NCBI GenBank assembly: GCA_030490835.1
Contig: CM059972.1
Span: 32,591,452-32,655,451 of the forward strand
Direction of reading: 5' to 3'
DNA from: Annona cherimola
Taxonomy: Eukaryota; Streptophyta; Magnoliopsida; Magnoliales; Annonaceae
Length of the DNA stretch: 64,000 nucleotides
The translations under genes were made by a program, and so were the position numbers. Under the pieces are notes generated by a model, which was not told the origin of the DNA, made no database searches, and saw only the letters and a program-made list of their open reading frames with translations. Shown here piece after piece: positions 59,830 to 64,000 of the stretch (within the stretch, counting starts at the first letter, position 1; every line of letters starts with the position of its first letter).

Positions 59830-61898
59830 AGATGGAACGTCAAAAGGAGATAAAAAAAAGTAGCTAACTTTTAATTAATTCTACTTTTTACTTTTTAAAT
59901 AAAAAAAAATGCGAAGCAGCTGCAGCAGGGGACGTGACCAGGGGGCAGTTGGAAAAATTTGACCAAATCAATGGTCATTGATCATCATCATCCAAATCAA
60001 CGGTTAGGATTTATTTAGCTAAAATTAAATAATTTTAAAAATCAAAAAATAAATAAATAATAGGGCTGCATAGGGTGGGCTGGAGCAGGCTTAGGGTGGC
60101 TTCTCTTGGCTCAAGGCATTTTTTAAATTTATAAATAAATACATTTTTATAATTAAATACCTCAAGCTAAGGGGGTAAAATCCAATTTTGTGAAAAATCA
60201 AAAAGTATAAATAGGGCAGCAGGGGGGAGGTCCAAGGCACAAAAATTCCAGCTCACTTGAGAAATCCCAGCTCCCAAAACCCTCCAACACGTCCAAGGAA
60301 CACGTCCAAGGAAGAAGAAGAACAAGTTAGAGAGAGAAAGTATGAAAAAAGTGGGATCTCCACTTCGGGTAAGTGATTTTCACCCAAATTTCTTTTGGAT
60401 GTTAAGTAGGGTAAAACCATGCTTAGATAATTTCTAAGCATTAGAAAATAAGTATAGTATAATGCTTAATTGGAATTATGCCAAAACATCAAAAATTTGG
60501 AGCGAAGATAGAGCATTCGGGAAGATAGCATATGATATGTGGAAATAATGCTCCAAAATTTATAAATGTTGATTTGGGATGTATAAATATGATAAATATG
60601 ATGTTGGAATGATGATATATTAATTTCATGATTTTTGAAATTTAGGATTATGCTTAAGTGAATTTATGTTGATTTTTAGTCTATGGAGAAAGTGATTTTT
60701 TTAGCCAAGTAAATGATGATAAATTCAAAATTTATGAAATTTTCTATGATATACTAAGCATAAGCTATGTCATGGTATTTTGTATTTTTGGAAAAAAATT
60801 TCACTTTTTGGAACCCATGAACAGTAACCCACGTTGCTGTGAATAGTAACCTCGGGTGAACAGTGATTTGCTACAGTAAACAGCGTAATTTTGGAGAAAT
60901 TTTGAGATTAATATTTAAATATAAGGACAGAATTTTTGAGGAACCTATGGATAAAAATATCTATATAAAGAGATAATGCCTAAATATTATAAAGCATGCA
61001 TGAGAAGCAGCTTAAATAGAAGAAATGAAATATCCTTTTTCCTTGAATAGGAAAAGAAAAAGAAAAGGTCGAGGACACTCACTGAAAAGGTAAGCAAGTT
61101 ATACCTCTTGCAAATTATTTCCAAAATGCTTGAAATTGTTTGTAAATGGCTTTATGAAATTTATTGAAGGTTGGTCATACCTATAACTGCTTTACATGAA
61201 CTGAAGTTCGTTTTGCTAAATTGTTTATTAAATTCCTTTTATGAAATTGTTTATGATTTGCAAATATCATGCCGGCATGTGTATGTAAATGAGCATGTGC
61301 ACAAGGAATAGGCCATAGTTGAGGTAGTAAGCGGACCGGATGTCCCCCTCACTATTGCCAAGTCGCTTATATAGGCCCAGGCCGGCGGCGACCTCCCTGA
61401 GATGGGAGCATATATGGGATGGGCGCCTAGCTAGCGTCACATCTAAAGGAATATCATGAATGTTATGTATGCATTGCATTTGCATTTTATAAAATGCATG
61501 AAAATGATTGAAAAGTTATGTATGGCTTGCGTACTGAGTATTATTACTCACTCATGCTTTTTCAACAAAAGACAGGAAATGACGATGAAGGCAGCATGCC
61601 AAGTGTTATGTAGTTTTTGATATAAATGTTGTATATGTAAATTTATATGAAAAAACAATGATGATAATTTTGAAATAGAAAAGAATATTTTTTAATGGCG
61701 AAATTTTATGAACAAGTTGTGATTCTATCTATGATATGTGAAATATATTTCATGTTGGATGAACGAGGAAAATTTTCCATGTATTGATAATATAAAAGAA
61801 ATCCTGCCGTGTGATCTGGGCAACAATCCTGAGTCATGTTTACTAATCAAAACGATCCCGGAGTAAGGCTTCTAGGCACCTTGGTTCGGGGCGCCACA
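59830..61898 (+). repeat. Tekay-type LTR, plus, lacking its first 430 bases
   Basis: It starts at a point equal to about 10841 in the solo LTR 10413-13867 and ends GGGGCGCCACA. It has TATA 60206-60215, leader, GTAAGT near 60369, micro-exon-like 61051-61089 (39 nt), GC-rich island about 61315-61440 and hairpin block 61811-61836. It lies head-to-head with the minus LTR at its left. Confidence 0.82.
60206..60215 (+). promoter_or_regulatory. LTR TATA box
   Basis: TATAAATAGG followed by GCAGCAGGGGGGAGGTCC, the family arrangement. Confidence 0.72.
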
Positions 61899-63694
61899 AT
61901 ACATTATGTGCTAATCAAGTTTATATAAAACAGCAACTTGTCTTCCACTTTTACCTAATTTAGACACTTATTTTTGCACATAATTTAGAATATACTCATG
62001 GAATTAAAATCCATCAATTCAATTGCTCAAAACAACAACTTTTCTCCTAATTTTCTTCACCTTGGACGTCCCCTTCATTATGGCCATACAAACAGATTTT
62101 TAAGTTTTATTTTCAGTTGTTTGGACGTCCCATCTTGCTCCATATTTAGGTTATTTTACTCTTATAATCACCTACATATCATGTTGCTTGAGTCATTATC
62201 ATTTCCACCCTATTTGAATGGAAATTTTTACCTAGTTGTTAAACAAAAGTTTCACACAACTAAGGTCCATCAAACATGCTTGGTTTAACATATATTAAAA
62301 CATGGAAATTATTCACATAATCCATTCATATAACATGATCAAAACAGCAACTTAAATCTGAAATCATTTAAAATTTCAGCATGGTGCATTTGTTGAAAAA
62401 ACTCTAGGTCATGCATATCATCTCCTTGATGCTTGAACTAAATCTCTCCTTTCATTTAACATTTAATAACCCTATCAAGGGCTTCATGAATCATCAATAA
62501 TTATTCATATTGGCATCAAATTTATGAAACCCTATTTGAGCTAGCAAACTTGAAAATTAACAAACCACAACTTGGCTTTAAGAACCTACTTGAAATGTGA
62601 AGTTTGTCTCCTCTTGCTCGAGCTTGGTTTCTTCCTTTCCTTCTCTTCTTTTCTTCTTCTTTTTCTCCTCTTTTTCCTTCTTGCTTGGGACGGCACCTTG
62701 CTGGAATTTTTTTCCAGCTTCTGCTAATGCCCCAAAAACATCCCAACAGCCCCCTTTCTCTCCTTATATTATGTTGGATTTTTACCCCTTAATTTCACCT
62801 CATTTTGGACTTAAATAAATCCACATTTATCCACTAACTTGCTGCCCAAGTAAGCTTGTTGGGAACATCCTTTTTCCAGCCTTTTTCATGCTAATTTCAT
62901 GCATGTTAAAAAATGCAAAATTGCCCCCAAAAATCTCTCCTTGAGACATTGAGTGGAGGTTACAAAAATCAATTTTGGTACCTTTCATTTATCTCAACAA
63001 ATCCTTGTTTGACATATGCCCCATTTGCTTTTCAAAAGTCAACTTTTCATTTATTTGGTTGACTTTAAATCTTGCTTATCACTTATCGCTTTTATTTCAT
63101 TAATGACATGTCACTTTTCATGAGCAAAAGTCAAACGGTTTTAACCCTAAGTGATTAAGAATTTTTTCATGATAATTAGCTTAATCAAATCCATCCATAT
63201 GATAGAACACCTTGTTTTAGCCGTTCATAAAAATTTTCATGTCAAAATGATCGTCCTAGATCAAGATATGAGCATTTGAAAATATCAAATGAAATTTGAT
63301 AAAATTAAATCATTTTCATCAAAATCAAATCATTATCAACATAATCCATTCCATTCATGAAGTAGAGCATGTCAACATGTGCTTACCTTTCAAATTTCAT
63401 GTCAATCCACCCTATGGGCGTCAAGTTACAAATTTTCCAAATAATAACCAAAGTGATCCCATAATTATCATCAACTTAATCATAATTACTGAAATATTTA
63501 ACCATGCCACATCATCATTTCCATACCTCAGTTTTTCTTTTGTGCACATTAGTCCACTTTGGGCAAAGGTGATTAACTAAACCGCCTCACTTGGTCATTT
63601 GCCCGAATCTCATCCATCCACTTTAAAGCATATATTAATAACTCTTGAATACCTAGATTACATTTATTGATCTCTAAATGTTCTAGGTATCACA
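61899..63694 (-). repeat. Tekay-type LTR fragment, minus, start portion
   Basis: It ends (plus strand) AGGTATCACA at 63694, the reverse of TGTGATACCT, so the LTR 5' end is intact. The fragment covers the first 1.8 kb, including a pyrimidine-rich stretch 62620-62690 and GGACGTCC near 62063 and 62122. It overlaps in content with 58500-59829, so it is a different copy, not the other half of that LTR. No PPT follows, so the right side is flank. Confidence 0.72.
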
Positions 63695-64000
63695 ATAAGC
63701 TTAATGAAGGTAGTTTAGAGCTTGTATAAGAATGAGATTTGGAATTTTTATAAAATGAAGGGTATTGGTGTAACCCACATGGGGAATGGAAAATTAGTAG
63801 GAAACTATTAGAATTATATATTCTTTGATTTAAAATGAATGAGATTAGAGCAATCAATTAAACAAAGTGATTAAGATAATCACTTTTGATCAACTTGGAA
63901 AGGCGTGCCACTAAATGACAAAAGAGGAAGTTTCCACTAAAAGATAAAATTAAGAGTCGAGAGTGGTGAGGTGGCATGCACATTTAATTTCATATTCCAT
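63695..64000. other. Unassigned right edge
   Basis: About 300 AT-rich bases. A TGTAACCCACATGGGG at about 63770 and AATGACAAAAGAGG near 63915 recall the start and first part of Tekay-type LTRs, so another plus LTR may begin here, but the match is weak. Confidence 0.3.

Noticed and set aside
55199..63694. One minus LTR interrupted by a plus LTR
   Set aside because: The right part (61899-63694) repeats content of 58500-59829, so the two minus parts belong to different copies.
1..64000. Host genes, tRNA or rRNA
   Set aside because: No cellular protein motif, cloverleaf or rRNA core was seen on either strand; I could not run tRNAscan or BLAST, which would be decisive.

Overview
The window is plant nuclear DNA made almost entirely of nested LTR retrotransposons. 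Evidence is Ty3/gypsy proteins of the Tekay/Del and Athila lineages, very long LTRs (3.4-4.1 kb), an initiator-Met tRNA primer site, a decayed Asp-tRNA primer site of Athila type, a Mutator-like MITE and Ty1/copia SIRE-like solo LTRs. I see no host gene, tRNA, rRNA or CRISPR. Species cannot be named; a large, repeat-rich angiosperm genome is the best guess. All coding regions are broken, mostly by C>T/G>A nonsense changes.

Layout. The left edge (1-1616) is the end of one LTR inserted in the tail of another. An outer plus-strand Tekay-like element runs from 1626 to 54779: 5' LTR (1626-8229, with a solo LTR at 4863-7825 inside), PBS, a conserved pre-gag ORF (8395-9162), and gag from 9599. Its gag is split at 10119 by a 41.9-kb Athila element on the minus strand (10120-51998; 5-bp TSD with one mismatch). 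Gag resumes at 51999, followed by a protease remnant fused by deletion to the pol C-terminus, PPT and 3' LTR (53206-54779).

The Athila element reads right to left: 5' LTR 47748-51998 (itself holding a 2.7-kb LTR at 48740-51475), PBS, gag, protease, RT, RNase H, integrase, and a truncated 3' LTR next to the left end. It was hit by: a solo LTR at 10413-13867; a SIRE-like solo LTR at 14584-16183, exactly inside the integrase codons; a minus-strand Tekay-like element (19119-38626); a 375-bp Mutator-type MITE (38918-39292); and an LTR at 39362-46665 that carries a further solo LTR (42119-45678). The inner Tekay element was hit by a solo LTR in its RT (25734-29842) and a SIRE-like solo LTR in its pre-gag ORF (32391-34188). 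Nesting reaches four levels, and removal of each insert with one TSD copy rejoins the interrupted sequence.

Right of the outer element (54780-64000) lies an unassigned 320-bp stretch, the end of a SIRE-like LTR, and three truncated Tekay-type LTRs in minus, plus, minus order.

Three observations go beyond routine annotation. (1) The Tekay-type LTRs share an ordered set of TATA box, purine-rich leader, GTAAG 5' splice-like site, a 39-47-nt purine-rich micro-exon between AG and GT, and a later AG, suggesting that the LTR encodes a multiply spliced leader. (2) A proline-rich then acidic ORF of about 255 codons sits between PBS and gag in both Tekay copies. (3) A hairpin-forming block near the LTR 3' end is kept in twelve otherwise divergent LTRs.
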